A stretch of 64,000 bases of DNA from Bacteroidales bacterium UBA3290 (GTDB lineage: Bacteria; Bacteroidota; Bacteroidia; Bacteroidales; UBA932): assembly GCA_002361615.1 (NCBI GenBank), contig DETK01000019.1, positions 38,782 through 102,781 on the forward strand, in the 5' to 3' direction. A program made the translations under genes and the position numbers. Position 1 is the stretch's first letter. Every line of letters begins with the position of its first letter. This document shows positions 22,656 through 30,954 of the stretch, piece by piece. The notes below the pieces were generated by a model that saw only the letters and a list, made by a program, of their open reading frames with translations, was not told where the DNA came from and did not search any database.

Positions 22656-25607
22656 TTACTGGATGGTGACTTCATCGACGAAGATGTGGGCCTGGCCGCC
22701 GGCGCCCAGGTGCCATTCGGGCAGAGTGCCGAAATTCCGCGCCACCACTTTGACATAGCGGGCGTTCACGTTGACTGGAAGCGTGAATTCGTGGATCTGG
22801 CAGTTGTAATCCTGCGGATCGACATCATGCTCCAGGCGGCGCTGCCGTACGAAGTCCTTTCCGTTGCGCGAAGTGTAGAATTCCACCCAGACGGGCAACA
22901 CGATCCACGAACGGGTATCCTGCAGGAATCCGGCGCTCAGCCGGGAGAGATGCTTCTCGGCTCCCAAGTCGATCACAGCCTCGAAGTCGCTGTTCTGGTA
23001 GCCCTGCCAACCGCCCAGGCGGAAGTTGGTACCGCCGCGCACTCCGTCGACGATCGCCTGGTCGCCGCCGGCGCTGTAGAGCCGGCTGTACGGATGGGCG
23101 ATCTGGACCTTATAACTGTTCTCGACACGCCGCAGCGTGGTCTGCGTCGTAAAGCTGCGATTGCCGTCCGCATCGGTGCAATAGGCGTAGATCGTGCAGT
23201 TGCGGCTTACGGTAAAGGGACGCTGATAGAGGTCGAAGTCACCGCCGGCCACGCTGCCTTCCGGCACCATCTGGTACCAGATGCGGTTGCCCTTGGCCGG
23301 GGACTCGATCTCCACTTTGGTAAAAGCGTTGAACACCGGGGAGGGCACGACGAAGACAGGATTTTCCACGATGGTCTTCTCCACGGCCGAGTAAGGCCGG
23401 TCGTCCTCCCGGACGCCAAAGCGCAGATTGGGCTCAGCATCCATACCGAAAATGAAGGTCGTTCCCTGCGCGATATCGGCATAGGTCACATAGGACTTCC
23501 TGTAGGGCAGACCGTCGCGCATCACGTGGTTGATGTAGCGGTTCGTGCTGCTGGTCCGCGGCGCGCGCAGGGTGAAATCCCGTCCGTTTTCGAGATGGAT
23601 CACGGCATTGCGGAACATCGGCGAACCGAATACGTACTGGTCGCTGCCCGGGGTGACGGGATAGAAGCCCAGCGCGCTCATCACGTACCAGGCCGACATC
23701 TGGCCGCAGTCCTCGTTGCCGCAAAGGCCGTCCGGCGCGTCGGTGAAGAGTTCTTCCATGATCTTGCGGACAATCCGCTGCGTCTTCCAGGGCACGCCGA
23801 CATAATTATACAGGTAGGCGATATGGTGGCTGGGCTCATTGCCCTGGGCGTATTGCCCCACCATACCGGTCATATCGGCGACCTTCAGGCCGCCGGTATC
23901 GCTCGAGGTCGAGAAGAGTTCGTCGAGCCACTGTTCCATGGAACTGTCTCCGCCGCTGGCTTCGATCAGGCCGCTGATATCGTGCTGCACGTGGAAGGAA
24001 TACTGCCAGGCGTTGGCCTCCGTGTAATGGATGTTGGCCTCTGCGGGATCGAAGGGATCGAGCCAGATGCCGTTGAGGCGGGCCCGCATGAATCCGGTGG
24101 AGGGATCGTAAATGTTGCGCCAATACTGCGAACGGCGGAGGAATGTCGAAGCGGTACCGCGCTCGCCCATCCGCTGCGCCACCTGCGCGATGCACCAGTC
24201 GTCGAAGGCGTATTCCAGGGTCTTGGAGACGGATTCATGCTCTTTGTCGGCCAGGACCAGCCCGTTGTCACGATACACGTCGATGCCGAATTCCGGCCGG
24301 TTGGCGGTCTCCACCATGGCCTTGAGGGCTTCTTTCCGGTCGAAGTCGGTGATGCCTTTGGCCAGGGCGTCGGCAATCACCGGCGCCGCACTGTAGCCGA
24401 TCATGCAGTCGGTTTCGTTGGCACTCAACTCCCAACGGGGCAGTTTGCCCTGTTCTTCATAGATCGAGAGCATCGATTTGATGAAATCGACCGTCCGCTT
24501 CCGCTCGATCAGATTGAACAGCGGATGCAGTGTCCGGTACGTATCCCAAAGCGAGAAGATATGGTAGCGGTCCCAGCCGTCCGTGCGGTGGATCTTGTGG
24601 TCCATGCCGCGGTATTCCCCGTTTGCGTCGGAGTAGAGGCTGGGGGCGATGGCCGTGTGATAGAGCGCCGTATAAAAGATGCGCTTCGTCGTGTAGTCGC
24701 CTTCCACCTCGATTTTCGAGAGGAATTCGTCCCAGGCCTTGCGGGCTGACTCTTTCGCAATATCGAACGCATAGATGCCGCCTTTCTGCAAGGCTCCCTC
24801 CGATTCGAGATTGGCACGGGCGTTCGTCTCGGAAACCGAGGAGATGCCCACGCGGACAAGCAGCTCCCGCGCGCGGGAACGGCCGGATGATTTATCGAAC
24901 ATAATCAGGGCACGCGGCTGGTCATCACCTTCTATCGGCTCTTCGATCACCATTTCGGCAATCGGGCGAGAGAATTCCATATAGAAATAGACGATCTGGT
25001 CGTCGGCCCAGGAGTGGGAACGACGGTAACCCTGGACGGCATAATCGCCTACCTTCGTGATCCGTGCACCCAGCATCTTGTCGCGCGGGACCAGGTCGAG
25101 TACCAGCTGCGGCGTGACGCCGGCAGGGTAAGTATAGCGATGGAAGCCGCTGCGACGGCCCACCGTCAATTCTGCTTCAACGCCCCACCGGTCGAGGAAC
25201 ACTTTGTAGTACCCTGCCTGGGCGGATTCCTTGCTGTGGGAGAAACCGGATTGGTAGTCCTCTTCCCTGTAGGGAAATTCCTTGAAGGGATCGAGACCCG
25301 CCACGGGCATCACACGGATGTCGCACAGGTCTGCGCAGCCGGTGCCGCTCAGGTGGGTGTGGCTGAAACCCTTGATGAGCGAATCGCTGTAATGGTAGCC
25401 TGAACAGCCGTCCCAGTTGTCCTCGCGTGTATCGGGGCTCAGCTGGACCATACCGAAAGGATAGGCTGCACCCGGAAAAGTATGACCGTGGAAATCGGTT
25501 CCGACCATCGGGTTCACCAGGTCGGCATATTTTGTGCGCAGCACGCCGGCGGACAACAGGAAAGGCAGGCCAGCCGCCAGGACGAAGAGAATCAGAAGCT
25601 TTTTCAT
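22656..25607 (-). CDS. GH92 alpha-mannosidase with C-terminal F5/8-type domain
   Basis: Exo-alpha-mannosidase that trims mannose from N-glycans or mannans, exported by a signal peptide (MKKLLILFVLAAGLPFLLSA). 983 residues from ATG 25605-25607. The family core is clear: VNPMVGTDFHGHTFPGAAYP, FGMVQLSPDTREDNWDGCSG, FSHTHLSGTGC, then YGAMVGQYA-like GMVGQYAQGNEPSHHIAYLY and PDGLCGNEDCGQMSAWYVMS, holding the acidic residues typical of GH92. The last 150 residues look like a carbohydrate-binding F5/8 (discoidin) domain. No SusC/SusD pair is adjacent, so it is not in a classic PUL within this window. The gap to the divergent DUF4831-like gene is 54 bases. Confidence 0.93.
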   Translation of the reverse strand: MKKLLILFVLAAGLPFLLSAGVLRTKYADLVNPMVGTDFHGHTFPGAAYPFGMVQLSPDTREDNWDGCSGYHYSDSLIKGFSHTHLSGTGCADLCDIRVMPVAGLDPFKEFPYREEDYQSGFSHSKESAQAGYYKVFLDRWGVEAELTVGRRSGFHRYTYPAGVTPQLVLDLVPRDKMLGARITKVGDYAVQGYRRSHSWADDQIVYFYMEFSRPIAEMVIEEPIEGDDQPRALIMFDKSSGRSRARELLVRVGISSVSETNARANLESEGALQKGGIYAFDIAKESARKAWDEFLSKIEVEGDYTTKRIFYTALYHTAIAPSLYSDANGEYRGMDHKIHRTDGWDRYHIFSLWDTYRTLHPLFNLIERKRTVDFIKSMLSIYEEQGKLPRWELSANETDCMIGYSAAPVIADALAKGITDFDRKEALKAMVETANRPEFGIDVYRDNGLVLADKEHESVSKTLEYAFDDWCIAQVAQRMGERGTASTFLRRSQYWRNIYDPSTGFMRARLNGIWLDPFDPAEANIHYTEANAWQYSFHVQHDISGLIEASGGDSSMEQWLDELFSTSSDTGGLKVADMTGMVGQYAQGNEPSHHIAYLYNYVGVPWKTQRIVRKIMEELFTDAPDGLCGNEDCGQMSAWYVMSALGFYPVTPGSDQYVFGSPMFRNAVIHLENGRDFTLRAPRTSSTNRYINHVMRDGLPYRKSYVTYADIAQGTTFIFGMDAEPNLRFGVREDDRPYSAVEKTIVENPVFVVPSPVFNAFTKVEIESPAKGNRIWYQMVPEGSVAGGDFDLYQRPFTVSRNCTIYAYCTDADGNRSFTTQTTLRRVENSYKVQIAHPYSRLYSAGGDQAIVDGVRGGTNFRLGGWQGYQNSDFEAVIDLGAEKHLSRLSAGFLQDTRSWIVLPVWVEFYTSRNGKDFVRQRRLEHDVDPQDYNCQIHEFTLPVNVNARYVKVVARNFGTLPEWHLGAGGQAHIFVDEVTIQ

Positions 25608-25661
25608 AATATGTAAAAATAGGCATTTTTTTATTATTTTTACCGAATAATTGTTCTCAAG

Positions 25662-26693
25662 ATGAAAAGAATCCTGTTCGCGCTGGTCCTGACGCTGTTT
25701 TTCTTCCAGGACGCCACCGCCCAGTCGGGGCCCGTCGTCTACAGTCTTCCCAGGACTACCGTCAGCCTCCGCGTCAACGCCCGCCGTGAAGCCTTCACCG
25801 CCGGACCGTACGCCCAATATGCCCAGAAATACTTCGGAGTGGCCGCTCCCACGCAGAACCGCATCACCTATACGTTACAAGCCATCACCCTGACTCCCTA
25901 TGTGGAAGCCGATCCCGCTTCCCGTTATACGGTGTCGATTCCCGAGCGCGCCTCGACCGGTTTCCTGCAGATGTGCACCCAGGGCCTGGTTGCGATGTCC
26001 GACAATTACACGGGCAAGCCCGCCGCCTGGCGCTTTGCGCCGGTCGCGGGCGCAGCCTCCTTTGAAGGTATCGACCCGACGGGCAACCTCGGCAGTGAAA
26101 CCACCGTCCTCTACCAGGCCGTCCTGACCGACGAAGGCTATGAACGCGTCCCCGTGACCCAGGACAACGTGGTCGAGAAATCGGCCGACCGGAAGGCCGC
26201 CGATGCTGCAGCCACGATTTTCTACCTTCGGGAAAAACGCCAGCAGATCGCCACGGGCGATACCGACGCAACCTTCAGCGACGAAGCCCTCAGAGATGCC
26301 ATCAAAGAGATTACCCGCCTCGAAGAACGCTATATGAGCCTCTTCTACGGTATCCGCGAAGTCTCCGACCTCGAGAAGACTTTCGACGTTACGCCCGATC
26401 CCGAAGCCAAAAACCAGCGTTACACGGCCTTCCACATCTCCGAAAAGAACGGGCTGCTGCCCGCCTCGGTCAATGAAGGCGAAGCCGTGACCTTGGAGTT
26501 CATCGTCGAGCCGCTGGCCACGCCCGAAGCCTCGTCCGACCGCTCGAAAGAGCCCCTGGTCCACTACCGGATCCCCGCCATCACCCGCTGTCGCGTGGTG
26601 CAGGGCGGCGCAATCCTGCTTGAGAACCGCGTGCCTGTCTACCAGCTCGGGGAAGAGAGCACCCTTCCGCTGAATATCCTGTTATCGAAATAA
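25662..26693 (+). CDS. DUF4831-like exported protein
   Basis: 343 residues with signal peptide (MKRILFALVLTLFFFQDATA). The pattern VVYSLPRTTVSLRVNARREA, FTAGPYAQYAQKYFGVAAP and LTPYVEADPASRYTV is characteristic of the Bacteroidales family DUF4831, of unknown function. Charged, helical middle section (residues about 165-230). Soluble periplasmic or surface role likely. It precedes pepD by 21 bases, so the two may share a transcript. Confidence 0.75.
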   Translation: MKRILFALVLTLFFFQDATAQSGPVVYSLPRTTVSLRVNARREAFTAGPYAQYAQKYFGVAAPTQNRITYTLQAITLTPYVEADPASRYTVSIPERASTGFLQMCTQGLVAMSDNYTGKPAAWRFAPVAGAASFEGIDPTGNLGSETTVLYQAVLTDEGYERVPVTQDNVVEKSADRKAADAAATIFYLREKRQQIATGDTDATFSDEALRDAIKEITRLEERYMSLFYGIREVSDLEKTFDVTPDPEAKNQRYTAFHISEKNGLLPASVNEGEAVTLEFIVEPLATPEASSDRSKEPLVHYRIPAITRCRVVQGGAILLENRVPVYQLGEESTLPLNILLSK

Positions 26694-26714
26694 TCTCTCA
26701 AAAACACTTTCATC

Positions 26715-28178
26715 ATGCCTATCCGCAAATTAGAACCCAAGTGCGTTTGGAACAACTTCTATTCGCTTACCCAGATCCCCCGTCCCTCGGGACATACGCA
26801 GAAAGTCGCCAAATTCCTCGTCCAGTGGGCGAAGGACCGCGGCATGGAAGCCTTCCAGGATGAATGCGGCAACGTGATTATCCGCAAACCCGCCACGCCC
26901 GGCATGGAAGACCGCAAGGGAATCATCCTGCAGGCCCACATGGACATGGTCCCGCAGAAGAACAACGACAAGAAGCACGACTTCACCAAAGACCCGATCG
27001 AGACCCGCATCGTCCACCAGGACGACGGTGACTGGGTGTATGCCTGCGGCACCACCCTCGGCGCTGACGACGGCCTCGGCGTAGCCGCCGCCATGTCGGT
27101 GCTCGAATCCGAGACGATCAAGCACGGTCCCCTCGAGGCGCTCTTCACCGTGGACGAAGAAACCCGCATGGTCGGTGCCAAGGCCCTCAAGCCCGGCATC
27201 CTCAAGGGTGACATCCTTCTCAACCTCGACTCCGAGACGGAAGGCGAACTCTACGTGGGCTGCGCCGGCGGCATCGACGCCAACATCAGCTTCAAATACA
27301 AGGAAGAACCCATGCCCAAGGGCTTCAAGGCCCTGAAGATCGTGGTGACCGGCCTTCGCGGCGGCCACTCCGGCATGGAGATCAATGAGGGCCGCGGCAA
27401 CGCCAACAAGGTGATGGCCCGCCTGCTGCTCCCCATCCTGCGGGACAACAAGGGCAAACTCGCCAGCTTCAACGGCGGCAACATGCGCAACGCCATCCCG
27501 CGTGAAGCGGAGGCTGTCGTCGCCGTCCCGGCCGAGAAGGTCGAGGCCGTGAAAGCGGGCGTTGAAAAGACCGCCGCCACCGTAAAGGCCGAACTCGCCC
27601 CCATCGATCCGGGCCTGGTCATCACCGTCGAAGGCATCCGCTGCGGCAAGGTCATCGCCGGCAACACCGGCCTGAAGCTCGTCAAAGCCCTCTACGCCTG
27701 CCCCAACGCGGTCGACCGCATGAGCCTTGAGGTCGAAGGTCTGGTGGAGACCTCCAACAACCTGGCCATCGTCCACACCGACAAGGGCGTGATCAACGTC
27801 AATACGCTGCTGCGCGGCTCTACCGACACGCTCAAGATGGACCTGGCCGAATCGGTCCGCGCCGCTTTCGAGCTGGCCGGCGCCAAGGTCTGGTTCGACG
27901 GAGCCTATTCCGGCTGGAGCCCGAACATGGCCTCCCCCATCCTCCACACCATGAAGGACCAGTACAAGAAACTCTTCGGCAACGAACCCGCCGTGATGGC
28001 CATCCACGCCGGCCTCGAGTGCGGCATCCTCGCGGGCGCCTATCCCAACTGGGATATGATCTCCTGCGGCCCGACCCTCAAGTCGCCTCACTCCCCGGAC
28101 GAGCGCTGCTATGTTCCTTCGGTCGCCAAGTGGTGGCAGTTCATCCAGGCGGTCATCGAGGATGCGCCGAAGAAATAA
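26715..28178 (+). CDS. pepD: Aminoacyl-histidine dipeptidase (Xaa-His dipeptidase, M20)
   Basis: Cytoplasmic di-zinc dipeptidase of the M20 family; 487 residues, full length. Zinc-site motifs are ILQAHMDMVPQ (His, Asp), GTTLGADDGLGVAAAMSVLE (bridging Asp), TVDEETRMVGA (general-base Glu and ligand Glu), LNLDSETEGELYVGCAGG, and the C-terminal HAGLECGILAG (His, Glu). No signal peptide. Transcribed with, or just after, the DUF4831-like gene. Confidence 0.95.
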   Translation: MPIRKLEPKCVWNNFYSLTQIPRPSGHTQKVAKFLVQWAKDRGMEAFQDECGNVIIRKPATPGMEDRKGIILQAHMDMVPQKNNDKKHDFTKDPIETRIVHQDDGDWVYACGTTLGADDGLGVAAAMSVLESETIKHGPLEALFTVDEETRMVGAKALKPGILKGDILLNLDSETEGELYVGCAGGIDANISFKYKEEPMPKGFKALKIVVTGLRGGHSGMEINEGRGNANKVMARLLLPILRDNKGKLASFNGGNMRNAIPREAEAVVAVPAEKVEAVKAGVEKTAATVKAELAPIDPGLVITVEGIRCGKVIAGNTGLKLVKALYACPNAVDRMSLEVEGLVETSNNLAIVHTDKGVINVNTLLRGSTDTLKMDLAESVRAAFELAGAKVWFDGAYSGWSPNMASPILHTMKDQYKKLFGNEPAVMAIHAGLECGILAGAYPNWDMISCGPTLKSPHSPDERCYVPSVAKWWQFIQAVIEDAPKK

Positions 28179-28209
28179 TTTGTCAAATAAAAAATTATCT
28201 CTATCTTTG
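28179..28209 (+). promoter_or_regulatory. Promoter for rpsF-rpsR-rplI
   Basis: TTTG at 28179-28182, a 19-base spacer, and TATCTTTG at 28202-28209: an exact consensus pair starting just past the pepD stop. Confidence 0.8.
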
Positions 28210-28210
28210 C

Positions 28211-28237
28211 AGCCCTTTGGGAAAATCCCGAAGGGCT
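28211..28237 (+). promoter_or_regulatory. Leader hairpin of the rpsF operon
   Basis: AGCCCTT (28211-28217) pairs with AAGGGCT (28231-28237); U28218/G28230 wobble; GGGA (28219-28222) pairs with TCCC (28226-28229); loop AAA. It would be at or within a few bases of the mRNA 5' end. It could be an S6:S18 autoregulatory site or simply a stabilising stem; a CCG lies in the 3' strand. About 23 A/T-rich bases follow before the rpsF ATG. Confidence 0.55.
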
Positions 28238-28260
28238 TGTTTATTAATTATTACCTACTT

Positions 28261-28641
28261 ATGTTAAAACAGTACGAAACCGTTTTCATTGCAACTCCCG
28301 TTTTGTCTGATGTCCAGATGAAGGAAGCGGTTGCCAAGTACACCGATCTGATCACCGAAGCTGGTGGCAAGATCGTGTGCCAGGAGGACTGGGGCCTGAA
28401 GAAACTGGCTTACCCCATCCAGAAGAAAACTACCGGCTTCTACACCCTGATCGAGTTCCAGGCAGAACCGGAGTTCATTGCCAGATTTGAAACACAGTTC
28501 AAGCGTGATGAGCGCATCCTCCGCTTCCAGACTGTATCCATGGACAAACACGCCATCGCTTATGCCGAGCGCCGTCGCGCCAAGATGAGCGGTGCCGCCG
28601 CACCGGCCGAAGCACCCGCCGAGGCTCCCGTTAACGAATAA
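28261..28641 (+). CDS. rpsF: 30S ribosomal protein S6
   Basis: 126 residues from ATG 28261 (MLKQYETVFIATPVLSDVQM); an upstream extension of the frame to 28111 runs through the pepD 3' end and the promoter and is rejected. Shows the S6 fold pattern YPIQKKTTGFYTLIEFQAEP, with an Ala/Pro-rich C-terminal tail. First gene of rpsF-rpsR-rplI, the standard order. Confidence 0.97.
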   Translation: MLKQYETVFIATPVLSDVQMKEAVAKYTDLITEAGGKIVCQEDWGLKKLAYPIQKKTTGFYTLIEFQAEPEFIARFETQFKRDERILRFQTVSMDKHAIAYAERRRAKMSGAAAPAEAPAEAPVNE

Positions 28642-28653
28642 GGAGATACAACT

Positions 28654-28920
28654 ATGGCACAGAACGATGACATCCGCTATCTGAACCCCGTCAATGTCGA
28701 GGTCAAGAAGAAGAAATACTGCCGCTTCAAGAAGGCAGGCATCAAATACGTCGACTACAAGGACGCCGAGTTCCTGAAGAAGTTCCTCAACGAGCAAGGC
28801 AAGATCCTTCCCCGCCGCATCACCGGCACTTCTCTGAAATTCCAGAAGAAGGTCTCGCAAGCTGTCAAGAGAGCCCGCCACCTGGCCCTGCTCCCGTATG
28901 TAACCGACCTGATGAAATAA
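28654..28920 (+). CDS. rpsR: 30S ribosomal protein S18
   Basis: 88 residues; KKYCRFKKAGIKYVDYKDAE, then GKILPRRITGTSLKFQKKVS and VKRARHLALLPYVTD are diagnostic. An AAGGAG ribosome site lies in the 12-base gap after rpsF. S18 forms a heterodimer with S6 on the 30S platform. Confidence 0.98.
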   Translation: MAQNDDIRYLNPVNVEVKKKKYCRFKKAGIKYVDYKDAEFLKKFLNEQGKILPRRITGTSLKFQKKVSQAVKRARHLALLPYVTDLMK

Positions 28921-28932
28921 GGAGGATTAACC

Positions 28933-29388
28933 ATGGAAGTCATTCTCAAACAAGACATTCAGAACCTTGGTAACAAGGACGACATCGTGACCGTACGCAA
29001 CGGTTACGGCGCCAACTGGCTGATTCCCCAGGGCCTGGCCATCATGGCCACCCCGACCGCCAAGAAAATCCACGCCGAGAACATGCGTCAGCGCGCCCAC
29101 AAGGAGCAGGCGCTCCGCGACGCCGCCGAGAAACTCGCCGCCCAGCTCGCTGAGGTGACCGTCAAGGTTCCCGCCAAGGTGAGCGAGACCGGCAAGGTAT
29201 TCGGTTCCGTGAGCAACATCCAGGTTGCCGAAGCCCTCGAGGCCGCCGGTTTCAACGTGGATCGCAAGAACATCACCCTCGTGGGCGAAAACCTGATCAA
29301 GCAGGTGGGCGACTACGAAGCCGTGGTCAAGTGCTACAAGGACATCAAAGCCACCGTCAAACTGCAGGTAGTCGGCGAAGAAGCCTAA
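28933..29388 (+). CDS. rplI: 50S ribosomal protein L9
   Basis: 151 residues; starts MEVILKQDIQNLGNKDDIVT and has the conserved NYLIPQG-like NWLIPQGLA, a long connecting helix (about 42-75) and the C-terminal RNA-binding domain (GKVFGSVSNIQVAEAL). AAGGAGG precedes the start. Last gene before a strong terminator. Confidence 0.98.
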   Translation: MEVILKQDIQNLGNKDDIVTVRNGYGANWLIPQGLAIMATPTAKKIHAENMRQRAHKEQALRDAAEKLAAQLAEVTVKVPAKVSETGKVFGSVSNIQVAEALEAAGFNVDRKNITLVGENLIKQVGDYEAVVKCYKDIKATVKLQVVGEEA

Positions 29389-29410
29389 ACCACTTTTTAC
29401 AAGTACTAGA

Positions 29411-29441
29411 AAGGACAACTTCAGGGGTTGTCCTTTTTTTT
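29411..29441 (+). terminator. Terminator of the rpsF operon
   Basis: AAGGACAAC (29411-29419) pairs perfectly with GTTGTCCTT (29427-29435), followed by T through 29441. Confidence 0.9.
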
Positions 29442-29466
29442 GCCGCTGCCGCCGCCTCCGACCGGA

Positions 29467-30216
29467 TCAGTGCCGACGGATGATGGACGCGCCCATGGCC
29501 TGGGCGCGTTCTTCGTATTCGCGCACGACGGCGTCGCAGGTATGCGGGGTCAGCAGGCGGGGACGCCAGATGAAGCGTTTGCGGGAGACGCCGACCAGGA
29601 TGGGGCGGCGGAAAGATTTCAGTTCGTCGAGGTGGTCGAAGAGGGTCTGGTTGTCCTCGTCGCTTTTTGAGAAGCCGAAGCCCGGGTCGAGGATCCAGTC
29701 GGCTACGCCGGCTTCCTTGGCACGGACGGCGAAGTCGCGGAAATACTGTTTGACGCTCTCTACCACGTTGTCGTAGTGATAGTCGTCATGCATCGTCTCG
29801 AACGTACCCTGGTGGTGCATGGCCACGTAGCGGAGGCCGAGCCGGCCGACGACCGGAAGCATGGCGTCGTCCCATTCTCCGGCGGAAATGTCGTTGACCC
29901 AGAAGCGGCCGATGGCTTGGTAGGCCATTACCACGATGGAGGAACGGAAGGTGTCGATCGAGACCGTGACGCCGGGGTAATAGCGCCGGAGCGTCTCGAG
30001 GGCAGGCTCGAGGCGCGCCCACTCCTCATCTGCACCGACATCCGTCGCCCCCGGCCGGGAGGACACGGCGCCCAGATCCAGGATGTCGGCTCCCTGTGCC
30101 AGCAGGCTGTCTGCCCGGCGACGGAAAGCGCTTTCCGTCGCGGCGCGGGAAGGCTCGTAGAACGAGTCGGGATTCAGGTTGATGATCCCCATGATTTTCG
30201 TTGGACCGCTTTCCAT
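29467..30216 (-). CDS. folP: Dihydropteroate synthase
   Basis: Joins pABA to the pterin pyrophosphate in folate synthesis; target of sulfonamides. 249 residues from ATG 30214-30216 (MESGPTKIMGIINLNPDSFY). Pterin-site motifs are visible: MGIINLNPDSF, GADILDLGAVSSRPGA, VSIDTFRSSIV, VNDISAG, ILDPGFGFSKSDEDN, and LVGVSRKRFI. The protein ends IIRRH*, just after the R-x-H motif that binds the pyrophosphate side, so it is shorter than most FolP, with no C-terminal helix extension. The upstream frame to 30936 is antisense to tmk and is rejected. Divergent from tmk. Confidence 0.93.
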   Translation of the reverse strand: MESGPTKIMGIINLNPDSFYEPSRAATESAFRRRADSLLAQGADILDLGAVSSRPGATDVGADEEWARLEPALETLRRYYPGVTVSIDTFRSSIVVMAYQAIGRFWVNDISAGEWDDAMLPVVGRLGLRYVAMHHQGTFETMHDDYHYDNVVESVKQYFRDFAVRAKEAGVADWILDPGFGFSKSDEDNQTLFDHLDELKSFRRPILVGVSRKRFIWRPRLLTPHTCDAVVREYEERAQAMGASIIRRH

Positions 30217-30252
30217 GATGTCGTTTCTTTTTGTACCTTTACAAGTTGAATA

Positions 30253-30260
30253 CAAAGATA
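30253..30260 (-). promoter_or_regulatory. -7 element for folP
   Basis: Minus-strand TATCTTTG (30260-30253), 36 bases before the folP ATG; no -33 TTTG at standard spacing. Confidence 0.5.
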
Positions 30261-30276
30261 TAAGAAAAAAAACGAT

Positions 30277-30954
30277 ATGCTGATCGTAATCGAAGGTTTG
30301 GACGGCGCCGGTAAATCGACGCAGCTCAAGATGGTTACCGCCTACTTCTCCTCCCTGGGACGGAAAGTGGAATACCTGCACTTTCCCCGCTACAGCGCGC
30401 CGGTTTACGGCGAGCTCATCGCGAAGTTCCTGCGGGGAGACTTCGGTTCGATCGACCAGGTCCATCCCCAGCTCGTCGCCCTGCTCTTCGCCGAAGACCG
30501 GCGGGATGCAGCCGCCCAGATCCGCAGTTGGATGGACCAGGGCCGCGTGGTCGTGCTCGACCGCTATGTCTATTCCAACATCGCCTTCCAGTGCGCCAAG
30601 CTCCCCACCCGGGCGGAATCCGACGCGCTCCGCGACTGGATCTTCGATCTCGAATACAAGCATTTCGACATCCCTCGCCCGACCCTCAACCTCTTCCTCG
30701 ACGTGCCCATCGGCTTCGTGGACGCCAAACTCCGCGCCAGCCGCAAGGGCGGCGACCGCTCCTATCTGGAAGGCAAGACTGACATCCACGAAGCAGACAT
30801 CCACTTCCAGGAGAAAGTGCGGGCCCTCTATGAGGAGCAGTGCGCACTTGACGCGTCGTTCATCCGCATCGACTGCAGCGACAGCGAGGGGCACATGCTC
30901 CCCGCCGCTGACATCTTCCGCCGCATCCGCGACCAAATCGACGCCGCCTTATGA
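30277..30954 (+). CDS. tmk: Thymidylate kinase
   Basis: Phosphorylates dTMP to dTDP. 225 residues. P-loop EGLDGAGKST at 6-15; the DRY-type motif is VVVLDRYVYSNIAFQCAK; the LID region includes ASRKGGDRSYLEGKTDIHEA. Short FPRYSAPVYGELIAKFL near residue 45 contacts the nucleotide. Its stop overlaps the next gene's ATG as ATGA. Confidence 0.95.
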   Translation: MLIVIEGLDGAGKSTQLKMVTAYFSSLGRKVEYLHFPRYSAPVYGELIAKFLRGDFGSIDQVHPQLVALLFAEDRRDAAAQIRSWMDQGRVVVLDRYVYSNIAFQCAKLPTRAESDALRDWIFDLEYKHFDIPRPTLNLFLDVPIGFVDAKLRASRKGGDRSYLEGKTDIHEADIHFQEKVRALYEEQCALDASFIRIDCSDSEGHMLPAADIFRRIRDQIDAAL

